This document shows, piece after piece, positions 16,580 through 25,628 of a DNA stretch of 64,000 bases (position 1 is the stretch's first letter; each line of letters begins with the position of its first letter). This DNA is from Ignatzschineria ureiclastica (lineage in GTDB: Bacteria > Pseudomonadota > Gammaproteobacteria > Cardiobacteriales > Wohlfahrtiimonadaceae), in the NCBI RefSeq assembly GCF_003121845.1, contig NZ_QEWQ01000003.1, positions 188,501 through 252,500 of the forward strand. The letters are read 5' to 3'. Below the pieces are notes generated by a model. It did no database searches, was not told the DNA's origin, and was given only the letters and a program-made list of their open reading frames with translations. Made by a program: the position numbers and the translations under genes.

Positions 16580-17512
16580 TTAAATGCGTTGGAGCAATTC
16601 GTAGCGCCCTAATCCAAAAGTTGTATTTTTCCCGGCATGAAGCCATTGGCCTAAATAGAGAAGCTTTGCTAGATCTTGAGAAAGATTATTAAAATCCCAA
16701 GTTCCCAACATTCCCCCTAAATGCATTTTCCGTTTTTGTCTTGTAGAATAACGTGCCCAATCTTGCCAGTAGAGCATTTTATGATCTCTAATCACCGCTA
16801 TCTCTTCTGCTAATTCTGAGTAATGAAGCTGCATATAGTCGCCTAAATGACGTTCACTTAACCAAGAGAGACGGCGAAGCAATTGAGATAAAAAACAATA
16901 AGCTGTTAATTCATCATCCTGAGCAAGATGACCATCAATCTGCAAACGCAGAGGTGTTATAAATCTTAAAATATATTGATTAGGGTAAGTGACAGGTAAC
17001 TGTAAAAATGGATCATGCGCTATGATTTCTTTGTTTTTAAAAATAGAATCCCATTGATCATGCGCTATTTCCACAGCGATATCACACAATGTAGCATTTC
17101 CCCCTCGAATATCCTTCATTAAAGCTTTTTGCCAAGCAAAAGCGATTAGGGGTAGACGCTCAATATTACGACCTAACAATACCATCGAGAATGTAAAAAT
17201 ATCCCCTTTTCGATATAACCGTTGTTGCGTAGACGGTTCAACAATATAGCCTTGCGGTGGATTCTTCGCTTTTGATAAGCCAGCTCCTGTAGAGGCTGTT
17301 TCAAACACTTCAGCATAAGGACATATCCGAGTAAGTGTACAGCCAGTACAATTTTCAACTTTCGTCAAACAACTTAAAGAACGAAGTGCATGGCCAAATA
17401 TTCCTCTTAAAAGCGAGCCGGAATATTCCGGCAACATGAAATCAGCTGTCACTTCAAAGGAGAAACGATAACGCTTAATAGGTAATTGATCTGGGATTGT
17501 AAAAATAGGCAT
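16580..17512 (-). CDS. cas6: Cas6 pre-crRNA endoribonuclease
   Basis: 310 residues from the ATG at 17512. RAMP-fold protein of the Cas6 group that carries GSLLRGIFGHALRSLSC and a CTGC...CPYAEVFET segment followed by PPQGYIVEP. The four cysteines there (CTGCTLTRIC) may bind metal. It should cut inside the 36-nt repeats of both arrays to leave the ATTAAGAC handle. The C-terminus has the glycine-rich GKNTTFGLGRYEL typical of RAMPs. Lies between csx16 and the adaptation genes on the same strand. Confidence 0.92.
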   Translation of the reverse strand: MPIFTIPDQLPIKRYRFSFEVTADFMLPEYSGSLLRGIFGHALRSLSCLTKVENCTGCTLTRICPYAEVFETASTGAGLSKAKNPPQGYIVEPSTQQRLYRKGDIFTFSMVLLGRNIERLPLIAFAWQKALMKDIRGGNATLCDIAVEIAHDQWDSIFKNKEIIAHDPFLQLPVTYPNQYILRFITPLRLQIDGHLAQDDELTAYCFLSQLLRRLSWLSERHLGDYMQLHYSELAEEIAVIRDHKMLYWQDWARYSTRQKRKMHLGGMLGTWDFNNLSQDLAKLLYLGQWLHAGKNTTFGLGRYELLQRI

Positions 17513-17592
17513 CGCTATCAAATCTTATAAAATTCCTCTGTTTTATTATATAAAAATACTATCTAGTATCTATCTATGCCAAGGGAGCTTTA

Positions 17593-17901
17593 TCATAGGC
17601 ATAAACCTGTTTGAGAAGCAGTAACATGAAACTCCTGAAGGTAAGCACCTCTTTCAAACATCGCTTCACAGCTATGCTCCTGTCCTCTATCACTCGGGCT
17701 TTGTGGCAAAATAAGGGCAAAATAACGGACATTATGAGCCGTTAATACAGCAACAATAGAGAGAGGTAAAATCCCGATGACAATATCACCGGGATGAATT
17801 TGTGCCAAATCAAGATGTGTTACCCAATGGTCTACGTGCATTTCTTGCTTTTGCATCCACTCAATAGCACCTACATGTCTTGAAACAAACCAAACTGCCA
17901 T
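17593..17901 (-). CDS. csx16: Csx16 (VVA1548 family), predicted ring-nuclease-type accessory protein
   Basis: 102 residues. Matches the small type III accessory family by FVSRHVGAIEWMQKQEMHVD, THLDLAQIHPGDIVIGILP and the C-terminal FERGAYLQEFHV. Csx16 has been proposed, and as I recall shown for some members, to degrade cyclic tetra-adenylate, which would switch off CARF effectors. That fits this locus, which encodes two CARF proteins and a signalling-only Cas10. Upstream of cas6 on the same strand. Confidence 0.87.
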   Translation of the reverse strand: MAVWFVSRHVGAIEWMQKQEMHVDHWVTHLDLAQIHPGDIVIGILPLSIVAVLTAHNVRYFALILPQSPSDRGQEHSCEAMFERGAYLQEFHVTASQTGLCL

Positions 17902-17941
17902 CTTAAATTAATGTCCTCTCATTTATCTACTATGCCAATAT

Positions 17942-18163
17942 TTAATAAGACCTTGTAAAGGCCGCACGAATCAATGCCACCGCAGCCAATCCAAGTGGTA
18001 CGATCACTAAGCCTAGGAAAAAGACTGCGACACTTCCCATAAAACTCGTCGGGGATATAATTAAATACGCCACATAAAAGGGTAATAATATTACTGCGAT
18101 ATTCAGTATAAAAATGATTATTACCCCGAATATACCTAAAGCAAGTTGTGTATTTTCGTTCAT
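17942..18163 (-). CDS. small two-helix membrane protein of the cas region
   Basis: 73 residues from MNENTQLALG, start chosen from AAAGGA four bases before it. Two strong membrane helices (about residues 8-32 and 38-62) and a short basic tail. The same frame is open further up to an ATG at 18283 with an even better AGAAGGAGAACATT site, interrupted by one TAA at 18254-18256. This gene may therefore be the surviving part of a 113-residue protein. Lies just upstream of csx16/cas6. Membrane partners are common in type III loci, but this one is not a family I can name. Confidence 0.6.
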   Translation of the reverse strand: MNENTQLALGIFGVIIIFILNIAVILLPFYVAYLIISPTSFMGSVAVFFLGLVIVPLGLAAVALIRAAFTRSY

Positions 18164-18283
18164 ATTTTCCTTTAAAATATTATTGATTACGTCATCTTCC
18201 ATTGATGAGGGCAAGTCTGACCGCCATCTAACACTATACTCAACACTACTATCTTAATTCCACAGATCATCCCAAGAACCCAT
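18164..18283 (-). pseudogene. 5' extension of the small membrane gene with an in-frame stop
   Basis: From ATG 18283 the frame reads MGSWDDLWN, then TAA, then 30 codons without a stop (DSSVEYSVRWRSDLPSSMED...) that run straight into MNENTQ of the membrane protein. The ribosome site here is textbook. Either a recent nonsense mutation removed the cytosolic N-terminus, or a nine-residue leader peptide precedes a re-initiating gene. Confidence 0.5.
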
Positions 18284-18349
18284 AATGTTCTCCTTCTACT
18301 CATAATTTTCGGATAAATAATAATTCCTTAGCCTACTACTCTCTAAACC

Positions 18350-18484
18350 TTAACGCCTCATAAATCCTTTCACTGTAATATCCTCTCCCCTTTTCTCCTT
18401 CCCCTCAATATGCTTATAAATACTATATCCTATAATGGTAAGCACCCCTACAACTGCGACCACAGCAGTGGTTGGATTAGACAT
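18350..18484 (-). CDS. possible 44-residue single-helix membrane peptide
   Basis: MSNPTTAVVAVVGVLTIIGY (helix) followed by a highly charged tail ending MRR. The composition is protein-like and the gene would be the first of the leftward csx16/cas6 unit, but no convincing ribosome site precedes the ATG. Treated as tentative. Confidence 0.35.
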   Translation of the reverse strand: MSNPTTAVVAVVGVLTIIGYSIYKHIEGKEKRGEDITVKGFMRR

Positions 18485-18601
18485 ATTAATGGTAATGATC
18501 GGGGTTTTAATTTCTATATTGAATCCTCAACAATAATCAATCTAATAGGATGAGAGTGGGTTGTCAGATAGTAATCTTAAATCTTTTAACCTTAGTAGAG
18601 G

Positions 18602-18617
18602 GGAATAACAAATTTGC
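18602..18617 (-). promoter_or_regulatory. GCAAATTTGT palindromic motif, site 3
   Basis: GCAAATTTGTTATTCC on the minus strand, upstream of the small membrane genes and csx16. Lies 94 bases from an oppositely oriented copy at 18711. The DNA between contains ATAACTTTTATAACTTTT direct repeats. The 18485-18862 stretch holds no gene. Confidence 0.4.
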
Positions 18618-18710
18618 GTTTATAGCTTTTATAACTTTTATAACTTTTTCAGCATCAATCAAAACTGAATAAGGGTAGTATATAGATCACCCTTACTCTT
18701 AGGATATTTG

Positions 18711-18726
18711 GCAAATTTGTAATTCA
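18711..18726 (+). promoter_or_regulatory. GCAAATTTGT palindromic motif, site 4
   Basis: GCAAATTTGTAATTCA, preceded by TTTG. Forms an inverted pair with site 3 between the end of cmr6 and the start of the next leftward unit. Confidence 0.4.
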
Positions 18727-18772
18727 TCATAAAAACGTCCTCAACTATCCTATATATCCATAACTTGCTATA

Positions 18773-18803
18773 TAAAAAGGATGTATTTCACAATACATCC
18801 TTT
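18773..18803 (-). terminator. terminator of the cmr operon
   Basis: Leftward AAAGGATGTAT, five-base loop, ATACATCCTTT then TTATA; 60 bases after the cmr6 stop. It separates the effector operon from the adaptation unit. Confidence 0.85.
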
Positions 18804-18862
18804 CTTGAAAAGAATGATCTAATAAATAGTGTCGATTTAGATAAATAAGTTATTGTTTATTT

Positions 18863-19924
18863 TTAACTTGAAAGATATTTCTGCAAGTATTTATAAGCTT
18901 CCCACTTACTTTTAGCTGATTTTTTCGTCTCACTTTCCCAAGTGGCAACAACATCAGCATGCAATTCCATCACTATTTGGCAGAGTTCTTTTTGTTTCAA
19001 ATCATCATTCTCTTCAATTTGTAACTCTTTCAATAGCGCTTTTCTACCCCTCGCTAATTGCTCGCTTAGTCCTTTTTCATCTAGTGATTCGATATGAGCC
19101 CTGATTAAAGAACTGCTATCACCACTTTGCTTAGCCTCTTGTTTCGCAAGCTCTGTAGTTTGACGCTCAAAATAACGATCTAAAGCCGAATCTTTTACAA
19201 AGTAACCATAGCCTGTTGCTGTTTTGGCTCCAAGACCTTGCTCCTGAATCGTATGATTCAGTAAATCCGCCGCATACCGAGCCCAAGCAGGTTCTCCCTC
19301 TACTACGAAGTAAAACTCCCCTTGGATAGCAATTTGCAGATTAGGAATTGGACTCTCTGTACCTGTTGCAATATCTGATTTTTCAGAGTAGTAAGACTGT
19401 TCATGGACTGTCACAACTTCTTTTGCAAAAGGCTTAATTGATTGATCTCTAGGTACCCACCATGCATCATGCCAAATCAATGACCCAGCAGTTTCTGAGC
19501 CATCATCATCTCCTGCTCCAAATAAAATACGCAAAATATCTGCTTCAATATTGATAGACTCTGCATACGCCCGCACAGCTCCTTTGATACTAGAGCCAGC
19601 AATCAGTGGTGTACCATAAGTATGATGGGTTGTCATCCCTGTCTCAAGGGTCCCTCCTAATGCTAATCCAGTAAAGAGACGACCATCGACTTTTGCCGCA
19701 ATATGTGCAAATTGCTCTTTTTGCGTCAATTGCATCCATCGTTCAAATGCTAAAGGATATACCTCAGGGCAATTAACATTTGCTACTTGTTCGACAAGAC
19801 GGTGTTTAGCTTCCTTTTCACCCTCTTCCCATATAGGCAACCCCCGTTGCATTAAAAGTCCAGGATGAGCACTTTGCAAACGTTGTACTAGTGGTCTTAA
19901 TTTTTCTCGCATTAAATGCATCAT
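18863..19924 (-). CDS. cmr6: Cmr6, type III-B RAMP subunit
   Basis: 353 residues. The RAMP core shows LFTGLALGGTLETGMTTHHTYGTPLIAGSSIKGAVRAYAE, which is typical of Cmr6, and LGAKTATGYGYF as the glycine-rich loop. It caps the Cmr filament near the 3' end of the crRNA with Cmr1. The C-terminal ~90 residues are charged and helical, an extension beyond the RAMP fold. Seven bases after cmr5, with AGGAG before the start. Last gene of the operon. Confidence 0.92.
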   Translation of the reverse strand: MMHLMREKLRPLVQRLQSAHPGLLMQRGLPIWEEGEKEAKHRLVEQVANVNCPEVYPLAFERWMQLTQKEQFAHIAAKVDGRLFTGLALGGTLETGMTTHHTYGTPLIAGSSIKGAVRAYAESINIEADILRILFGAGDDDGSETAGSLIWHDAWWVPRDQSIKPFAKEVVTVHEQSYYSEKSDIATGTESPIPNLQIAIQGEFYFVVEGEPAWARYAADLLNHTIQEQGLGAKTATGYGYFVKDSALDRYFERQTTELAKQEAKQSGDSSSLIRAHIESLDEKGLSEQLARGRKALLKELQIEENDDLKQKELCQIVMELHADVVATWESETKKSAKSKWEAYKYLQKYLSS

Positions 19925-19931
19925 GACTCTC

Positions 19932-20315
19932 CTATGCTTTTTCTAATAATGCCTGTGTATAGCGTTTAACCCAAGCGGTTGCATCTAGAGACCGTCGAGT
20001 CAATAACTGATACTCTCCTAATGATGATTTTAAAATCACTGTATGCAATGTACTCGAATTAGGATATCCCAATAATTTAGCAATATGATTCAGTAATAGA
20101 GAATACTCATCATCAGCTGATGAACTTTTTGCCATTAAGAATCCGACAGCTTGCGATAAACCTGATTGCATAATCATTGTCGGAAAATTAAGTGCTAACG
20201 TACGATATTTTGCTTCATAACTACTACGATAAACACTCTCTACTAGAGGATAAGCCACTTTGGCATAATCTTGTGTTCTAATTTTATGATTCTTCTTTTC
20301 TATACTCATCATCAT
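19932..20315 (-). CDS. cmr5: Cmr5, type III-B small subunit
   Basis: 127 residues from the first of three consecutive ATG codons, which overlaps the cmr4 stop (TAATG). AAGGA is better spaced for the second or third ATG, so the start may be 3-6 bases later. All-helical small subunit; KVAYPLVESVYRS and ALNFPTMIMQSGLSQAVGFL match Cmr5, which lines the crRNA-target duplex. Position between cmr4 and cmr6 is canonical. Confidence 0.9.
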   Translation of the reverse strand: MMMSIEKKNHKIRTQDYAKVAYPLVESVYRSSYEAKYRTLALNFPTMIMQSGLSQAVGFLMAKSSSADDEYSLLLNHIAKLLGYPNSSTLHTVILKSSLGEYQLLTRRSLDATAWVKRYTQALLEKA

Positions 20316-21199
20316 TATCCTTCTTGAGTTTGAGTAATCAAAAATCGGCACATCCCCCGACCTACAGTATGTTTTCCGCCTACTTGGATCATCATCTCTT
20401 CTGTTGGAAGTAGTGCCATCATCTCTTCTTCTGACTTTTGATTCTCTTTATTAAATGATCGATTCACACCTAAGACACCCCAAAGCACAGATTCTGCCGG
20501 AAGATTTTCCTCCGTCCAAAGTGCACCATCTTTCACAATTCTTGTTTCACGATTAATACGAATACGAGTACGGATTTCTGTTGCGGTATCCACTAAAAAA
20601 GAGAAAATATTATCTGGTAAAATCACAAAGCGCTTTATAAATTCAGAACGCCAATCTTGGGCTTTTAAAACAGAATCAGGATAAAGTTCACTTGCTAATA
20701 ACTCAGCCCAATCGGTCGCATCATTAGAGCGTTCTGAACTAATATCTAAATCCTCTAATGCTAAAGATTCTGTAGCCACTTCTAACTTAGAATTTGTCGT
20801 AATAATAGCCAAATCTCCCTCCGTTGCCGGAACATTGAGTGAATGCTTAAAATCACGTGCATAACGCTTCAAAATAAATGGACAAGTAGCATAAGCTACT
20901 GTGCCAGCAAATGATCGCAATGGTAAAATTAGAAGATTCGCATCACTAAAAGAGAGCGCACCGGCAAAACTATCTCCTGTTGTTGTATCAGGGCCAAAAA
21001 GTGTATTGATATCTTTTGAATCTAGTGATTGCTGAACAGCTAATTCATCTCGTAAGACCCCTTTTAATGAAGAGCCGGGAACTAAAGGCAGATTCGTAGC
21101 TTTAGAGCGTGCAATTGGAAGGTCTACAACACCGACACCTTGACCTGTCCCCACATGGAGAGCTGTAAGAGACTGTAAATAAAAAGTTTTTGTTTGCAT
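20315..21199 (-). CDS. cmr4: Cmr4, backbone subunit and target-RNA nuclease
   Basis: 294 residues. Cmr4 forms the helical backbone and cuts target RNA at 6-nt steps. The catalytic aspartate of the family corresponds to D26 in GQGVGVVDLPI, the same residue number as in the archaeal enzyme. LVPGSSLKGVLRDEL and LFGPDTTTGDSFAGALSF are family signatures, and GGKHTVGRGMCRF is the C-terminal glycine-rich loop. Target cleavage should therefore be intact. There is a 90-base gap to cmr3, the longest inside the operon. Confidence 0.95.
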   Translation of the reverse strand: MQTKTFYLQSLTALHVGTGQGVGVVDLPIARSKATNLPLVPGSSLKGVLRDELAVQQSLDSKDINTLFGPDTTTGDSFAGALSFSDANLLILPLRSFAGTVAYATCPFILKRYARDFKHSLNVPATEGDLAIITTNSKLEVATESLALEDLDISSERSNDATDWAELLASELYPDSVLKAQDWRSEFIKRFVILPDNIFSFLVDTATEIRTRIRINRETRIVKDGALWTEENLPAESVLWGVLGVNRSFNKENQKSEEEMMALLPTEEMMIQVGGKHTVGRGMCRFLITQTQEG

Positions 21200-21289
21200 A
21201 ATCTGTTTCCTAATATTTATATCAATATTGAATATATTGTGCTTAATCTATTGACGAGCGTAAAATAATGACGCTCATGTTGTTTTCAT

Positions 21290-22480
21290 TTACTGTATTG
21301 ACCAAGGTGCAACTACGACAATGCCAAAACCATCTTTTTGGTCTTGCATCTGGTCACTCACACTTGAAAAATAGAGATTTGTAATAGAAGAAATATCCCC
21401 TTCTAATACCTCAAACCAATATACAGCACCACTTGCAACTGCTTTACGCATCGCCTTAGGTTTTTTCTGATGTAAATCCCAACCTGATACTGGCAGCCAA
21501 CGATCCATAGCACATGCTTTTAAACGCACTTTAATTGTGGTCTGTGGCAATATGCCTGTCAAAGAGTCTTCTTCAAGCCATGCAGGCAAATAGCCATTAC
21601 TAAAAATAGCCGGCGTTAATAGCGTAAGCTGTAATCCTTTAGCTTGTTCTATCTCTGCAACTAAAGATTGTGGCACTGTTAAATCCTGAGGCATTGCCAC
21701 AGATTGCATTTCAGAGAGTCGGCTCTCACCACCAAAGCGCACATGATTATTATGAAGACTCGCATCACTTAATAGTAAAAAGCCATAAGATCTATCATGC
21801 CAACCACCTACTTTTATATCTTTCCGAATTGCCCCAAAATCATAGGAAGCGCTCTGAAAAAGCTGACCTTCAATGCCCGCATGCGTCGAGTTATCAATAG
21901 CCACATGAGTACGAACATCTACCGGCAATGATTGAATACCTTCTCGATTAAGCTCTTCAAACTTAATATCCCCCCCATTTTGCCAATGAATAGCCATCTT
22001 TAGAGGCCATAAATTCGGGCCCGGTTGTGGTTTACCTTTAATATTTTTAGTCATCATGACTGGCAATAGACCTGCTGGTAAATCTGAACCAACCTGTTCA
22101 CTTCCGAGATTTTGTGTAGGAGCTAAACGAATGAGCTCAATATTCCCACTCTCTTTATTTTTAAGATAAATGGCATTAGCCGGCTTATGCACTAAAATAG
22201 TAAAGCTATTATCAATACCCAGCTCTACAAGAAATGGTCCTTTATGACCAATTTCAAGTAGGTTTTTCTGATCTTCTTCTGTCACTGTCAAACTCTTTGC
22301 TTTACCCTGCACAAGTTGATACCCTTTTTGCAGCAAGGTTTGTGTGCGAATTAATCCCGCACCACTCGATGGCAAAGGAAAGATGATATCGGAAATATCA
22401 GACAGTGAGCCAAAAGGTTTAGCACTTCTAAAAACCAATGGCGACAATGGTCGAATTAAATAAGATTTTTCTTGTTTCAT
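21290..22480 (-). CDS. cmr3: Cmr3, type III-B RAMP subunit
   Basis: 396 residues from MKQEKSYL, start set by GGGAGTAAT before the ATG and a one-base gap from the cmr2 stop. Cmr3 (Cas5 group) holds the 5' handle of the crRNA and contacts Cmr2. Visible: PLSPLVFRSAKPFG at the N-terminus and HVAIDNSTHAGIEGQLFQSASY in the middle, both typical of Cmr3. Confidence 0.92.
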   Translation of the reverse strand: MKQEKSYLIRPLSPLVFRSAKPFGSLSDISDIIFPLPSSGAGLIRTQTLLQKGYQLVQGKAKSLTVTEEDQKNLLEIGHKGPFLVELGIDNSFTILVHKPANAIYLKNKESGNIELIRLAPTQNLGSEQVGSDLPAGLLPVMMTKNIKGKPQPGPNLWPLKMAIHWQNGGDIKFEELNREGIQSLPVDVRTHVAIDNSTHAGIEGQLFQSASYDFGAIRKDIKVGGWHDRSYGFLLLSDASLHNNHVRFGGESRLSEMQSVAMPQDLTVPQSLVAEIEQAKGLQLTLLTPAIFSNGYLPAWLEEDSLTGILPQTTIKVRLKACAMDRWLPVSGWDLHQKKPKAMRKAVASGAVYWFEVLEGDISSITNLYFSSVSDQMQDQKDGFGIVVVAPWSIQ

Positions 22481-22481
22481 A

Positions 22482-24338
22482 TTACTCCCTACCCAAATCA
22501 CGTTGTGTTTTAGCGGCCATCCAACGGGCAATAATCAGTTCAGTAGCTAGGTGATCTAGGCTCTCCAATTGATCCAAACGCTTTTCTAATTTCGAAACTA
22601 ACGCATTATCTAAAGTTGTCCCCGAAGTAGTTCGGGCTTTTTTTAACATTCGTTTAAATTCTGCAGCTCTAATTTTGACTAAGAGATCGTTCTCTATATC
22701 TCTAGCTAATAACTCAGTTTGCAGATATATCTCTCGAGTATCGTACGCAAGACGACTTGTAATTTCGTGTTGTTGATAATCATCAATCCAAGTTTGGAAA
22801 GCCTGTAATCCAGCCTCATCATCCCAACGCAGACGAAGTCCTGTGGTCGATCCAGAACGAACAGCCAATACAATGCCTAATGCATTACGTTGCTTTTGAA
22901 GATCTTTCACCTGATCCCCTTTCGCCATCTTTTCCGCTTCTTTAGCTAAATGACGAATATGACCTAAGGGCGTATTAATATGTGCAATAGCTAATCCGAC
23001 TGACAGCGTGGGAGTTGTTGCCTTGAGCTTTTTAGCCACAGTATCTAAAGAAGCTGCAAATTTCTCTGAAAGCGTTTTGGCACAATCATAAGCAGAAGCA
23101 AGCGGTACGAAACCTAACACATCATCGCCGCCAGCATAGATTCGATGCCCATAATGATCCCGCATAATCGCTTCAACAGAACCTGCAAACTGAGAGAGCG
23201 CAGTCGTTATCTCTTGGTGTGCCGTTTGATCGCCAGCATGATCAAGCAGTTCACCCATCTTATCGCCATCTGCCAACAATAAAACCCCATAATTACAAGG
23301 ATCGCCATATTTGCGCCAAAGTGGTTGCAGGACTTCTTTGAGATTTAACAATACTTGATAAGCCTGTTCTACTTCAGATAAATCTAGATCTTCTACTTCT
23401 AGTGACTCCTTATTCGTAATCTTACGCTTCCAAGACTTATAACGATTTAACATCGCTTCTAAACGAAAAGAATAGAGATACTCACCATCATAAGGTAGCT
23501 TCGCATAACAGGAATGATTACCGGTTACATTGGTAGCAAGCTGTAGATCAACCAGTGGCTTATAAGCTTTAGCGATATTATTTGCTTCTTCATCACTAAT
23601 ATTTTGCACCCAACTATCTGCAGCTACACGAACATATGGGGTAAATTGATCGACATCGCCACCGAGTCTTTTGATAATCCCTGAACTATCTAATTGCTCA
23701 CTATCAGATAAACCTAACCGCTTCACAATATGGTGATTTCTGCAAAAAACATCAGGTAATACCGTCTCTCGAGCTCCATCTAACGATGACTTAGGAATCA
23801 TAAATTCTGGATCGTAAGCTGAAGTGGCTAACGCTCTAAAATCCCGCGTCGCTTTACGAGCTGCGAGCATGATAGAAGCCTGATCACAAGCGATCTTATA
23901 CCCTTCTTTATTTGAAGCATCAATCAAGGCATAAGCACCTTGAACCTCTAGGTAATCTTTCAACTGACCTTGCCAAATATTCTGACGAATTTTAAAGTTT
24001 CCAAGTAACGCTTCTACTGTTGTGGCCTCTAAATCAAACCGCGCTTGGATAGCAGACTTAGTTTCTTCAATTAAACGTTGCACTGCTTCAGCATTTTGAG
24101 CTGAAATCACTACTTGTAATTTATTACCTACTGATAATTCACTATTGACGTTCAATTCTTCTGCATCAGCCACTGTCGGAAAGATCAATATTGCACCATG
24201 ATCATAGAGATATTTAGCACCAGCTTTTGCCATCTCAGAGAGTAACCACGAACCACTCCATAAATCACGACTTCTTCTTGCCGCCGCAATAAATCCCTGT
24301 ACAGGACCTACCGATAAAATTAATACATATTGATTCAT
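22482..24338 (-). CDS. cmr2: Cmr2/Cas10, cyclase subunit without HD domain
   Basis: 618 residues, shorter than typical Cmr2. The protein begins directly with the first palm segment (VLILSVGPVQGFIAAARRSRDLWSGSWLLSEM), so the N-terminal HD nuclease present in many Cas10 proteins is missing. The second palm carries YAGGDDVLGF with GGDD at residues 403-406, the cyclic-oligoadenylate synthase site. The C-terminal helical domain is present. Expected output on target binding is cOA from ATP, read by the CARF proteins encoded at the start of the same operon, without single-stranded DNA cleavage. Confidence 0.95.
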   Translation of the reverse strand: MNQYVLILSVGPVQGFIAAARRSRDLWSGSWLLSEMAKAGAKYLYDHGAILIFPTVADAEELNVNSELSVGNKLQVVISAQNAEAVQRLIEETKSAIQARFDLEATTVEALLGNFKIRQNIWQGQLKDYLEVQGAYALIDASNKEGYKIACDQASIMLAARKATRDFRALATSAYDPEFMIPKSSLDGARETVLPDVFCRNHHIVKRLGLSDSEQLDSSGIIKRLGGDVDQFTPYVRVAADSWVQNISDEEANNIAKAYKPLVDLQLATNVTGNHSCYAKLPYDGEYLYSFRLEAMLNRYKSWKRKITNKESLEVEDLDLSEVEQAYQVLLNLKEVLQPLWRKYGDPCNYGVLLLADGDKMGELLDHAGDQTAHQEITTALSQFAGSVEAIMRDHYGHRIYAGGDDVLGFVPLASAYDCAKTLSEKFAASLDTVAKKLKATTPTLSVGLAIAHINTPLGHIRHLAKEAEKMAKGDQVKDLQKQRNALGIVLAVRSGSTTGLRLRWDDEAGLQAFQTWIDDYQQHEITSRLAYDTREIYLQTELLARDIENDLLVKIRAAEFKRMLKKARTTSGTTLDNALVSKLEKRLDQLESLDHLATELIIARWMAAKTQRDLGRE

Positions 24339-24347
24339 ATCGCGCCA

Positions 24348-25589
24348 TTATCCTTTTTGAAAAAAATTCATAAATGCTGTTAAAGGATTATCACCACCAT
24401 TGTCTTTAATCGGTGTAATCAATTCTGCCACTTTAGGATCCCATAGCGAAACTTCGCCAGCTCTCGAGCCCTTAAGCTCAATCGGTTCTTCTAAAATCCA
24501 ATCATAGGGTGTTAAAAGTACAGCAGGTGAGAAGTTGTTTTTCTCTCTGTTATAAAAAGGACGAATAAAGAGTGGACTCGCAAGACGCTCCTTACCTTTA
24601 GGCTGTAGCGATGTATCTCCTGGCTCTCCCCTACCTACAAAATGGAAAATAATCGGCATACCAAATAACCCTCGAGGAAAGATATTGCCGGCTTTATGTT
24701 CTGGCTCATGTCTTGGATCATGCATTTTTTGAATGCGGCGAATGGCATCTGGTTCAGGCCAACGACTTCTACCGGCAGGTTTAGGGGGGGCTGAAGTTGG
24801 ATTACGACCGATATTTGCTTTTTGACGAAAATCGCTCAACTTACCAACAGCATTTTTCCAAGCAACTAATGCATCTCCCTGCCCACCAGCAATAGCTAAT
24901 TGACAACCTGCTTTCGCCACATCATCAGCTGTTAACGGCTCCAACACTTCTGGTAAATCAGATGCCTCTGTGATAATGAATGCCCCAGTTCCTCGACGCG
25001 AACGCGCGCCAATCCCCCCAAATTGACTCCACCAACGGATCGTTTCTAAGACTTGCTGTTTTAAAATGGCATTTTGCTCTAATTGATCAGAAAATTTCAC
25101 TGATAGATTCCAACGAAAACCTTCTTGTAATAAATGACATTCTATAACTTCATTATTCTCATTTTTATTGTTGTCGGCTGGAAAAAAAAGATACTTCAAC
25201 TCAGAGTACTTTTTCGTATATTCATCATGTTTGATCAGATTTAGTACAAGTTTATTTTTTTCATATTCATCATGTGGTATTGAGACTCGAATAAACACTT
25301 CGCTCGCATGAGAAGCATCATCCTTACCGATACCTCCCCACAGTTTAAATTCTTGTATTCTGATCTCTTTATCCGATCCAAGCTTCCACAAATTCTTAGC
25401 TAACAAACGCCACCAAATTCGTAACTGTCCTTTAATACTACTCGTTCGAATCGGCATCGACTCATCAATTGTCGAAGAATCAACACCGCCACCATAAAGT
25501 GGTGTCACTAATTGACAGGTTAAATGATGCCACTTAGAAACTACATCAATGGATTCAGGACAAGCCTTTTCAATTTTTCTTATTGCCAT
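24348..25589 (-). CDS. cmr1: Cmr1, type III-B RAMP subunit
   Basis: 413 residues. LVTPLYGGGVDSSTIDESMP and IRTSSIKGQLRIWWRLLAKN are the classic Cmr1 signature; IGARSRRGTGAF is the glycine-rich loop. Cmr1 binds the 3' end of the crRNA-target duplex with Cmr6. Nine bases before cmr2; 39 bases after the NE0113-type gene. Full length. Confidence 0.95.
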   Translation of the reverse strand: MAIRKIEKACPESIDVVSKWHHLTCQLVTPLYGGGVDSSTIDESMPIRTSSIKGQLRIWWRLLAKNLWKLGSDKEIRIQEFKLWGGIGKDDASHASEVFIRVSIPHDEYEKNKLVLNLIKHDEYTKKYSELKYLFFPADNNKNENNEVIECHLLQEGFRWNLSVKFSDQLEQNAILKQQVLETIRWWSQFGGIGARSRRGTGAFIITEASDLPEVLEPLTADDVAKAGCQLAIAGGQGDALVAWKNAVGKLSDFRQKANIGRNPTSAPPKPAGRSRWPEPDAIRRIQKMHDPRHEPEHKAGNIFPRGLFGMPIIFHFVGRGEPGDTSLQPKGKERLASPLFIRPFYNREKNNFSPAVLLTPYDWILEEPIELKGSRAGEVSLWDPKVAELITPIKDNGGDNPLTAFMNFFQKG

Positions 25590-25628
25590 TTCAATTTCCT
25601 ACTTACAAATGAATGTCTAGCTGACCCT

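Noticed and set aside
18187-18303. Alternative 38-codon frame starting MSRRRTLWVLGM over the split membrane gene
   Set aside because: Its ribosome site is poor and it overlaps the better-supported frame starting at 18283.
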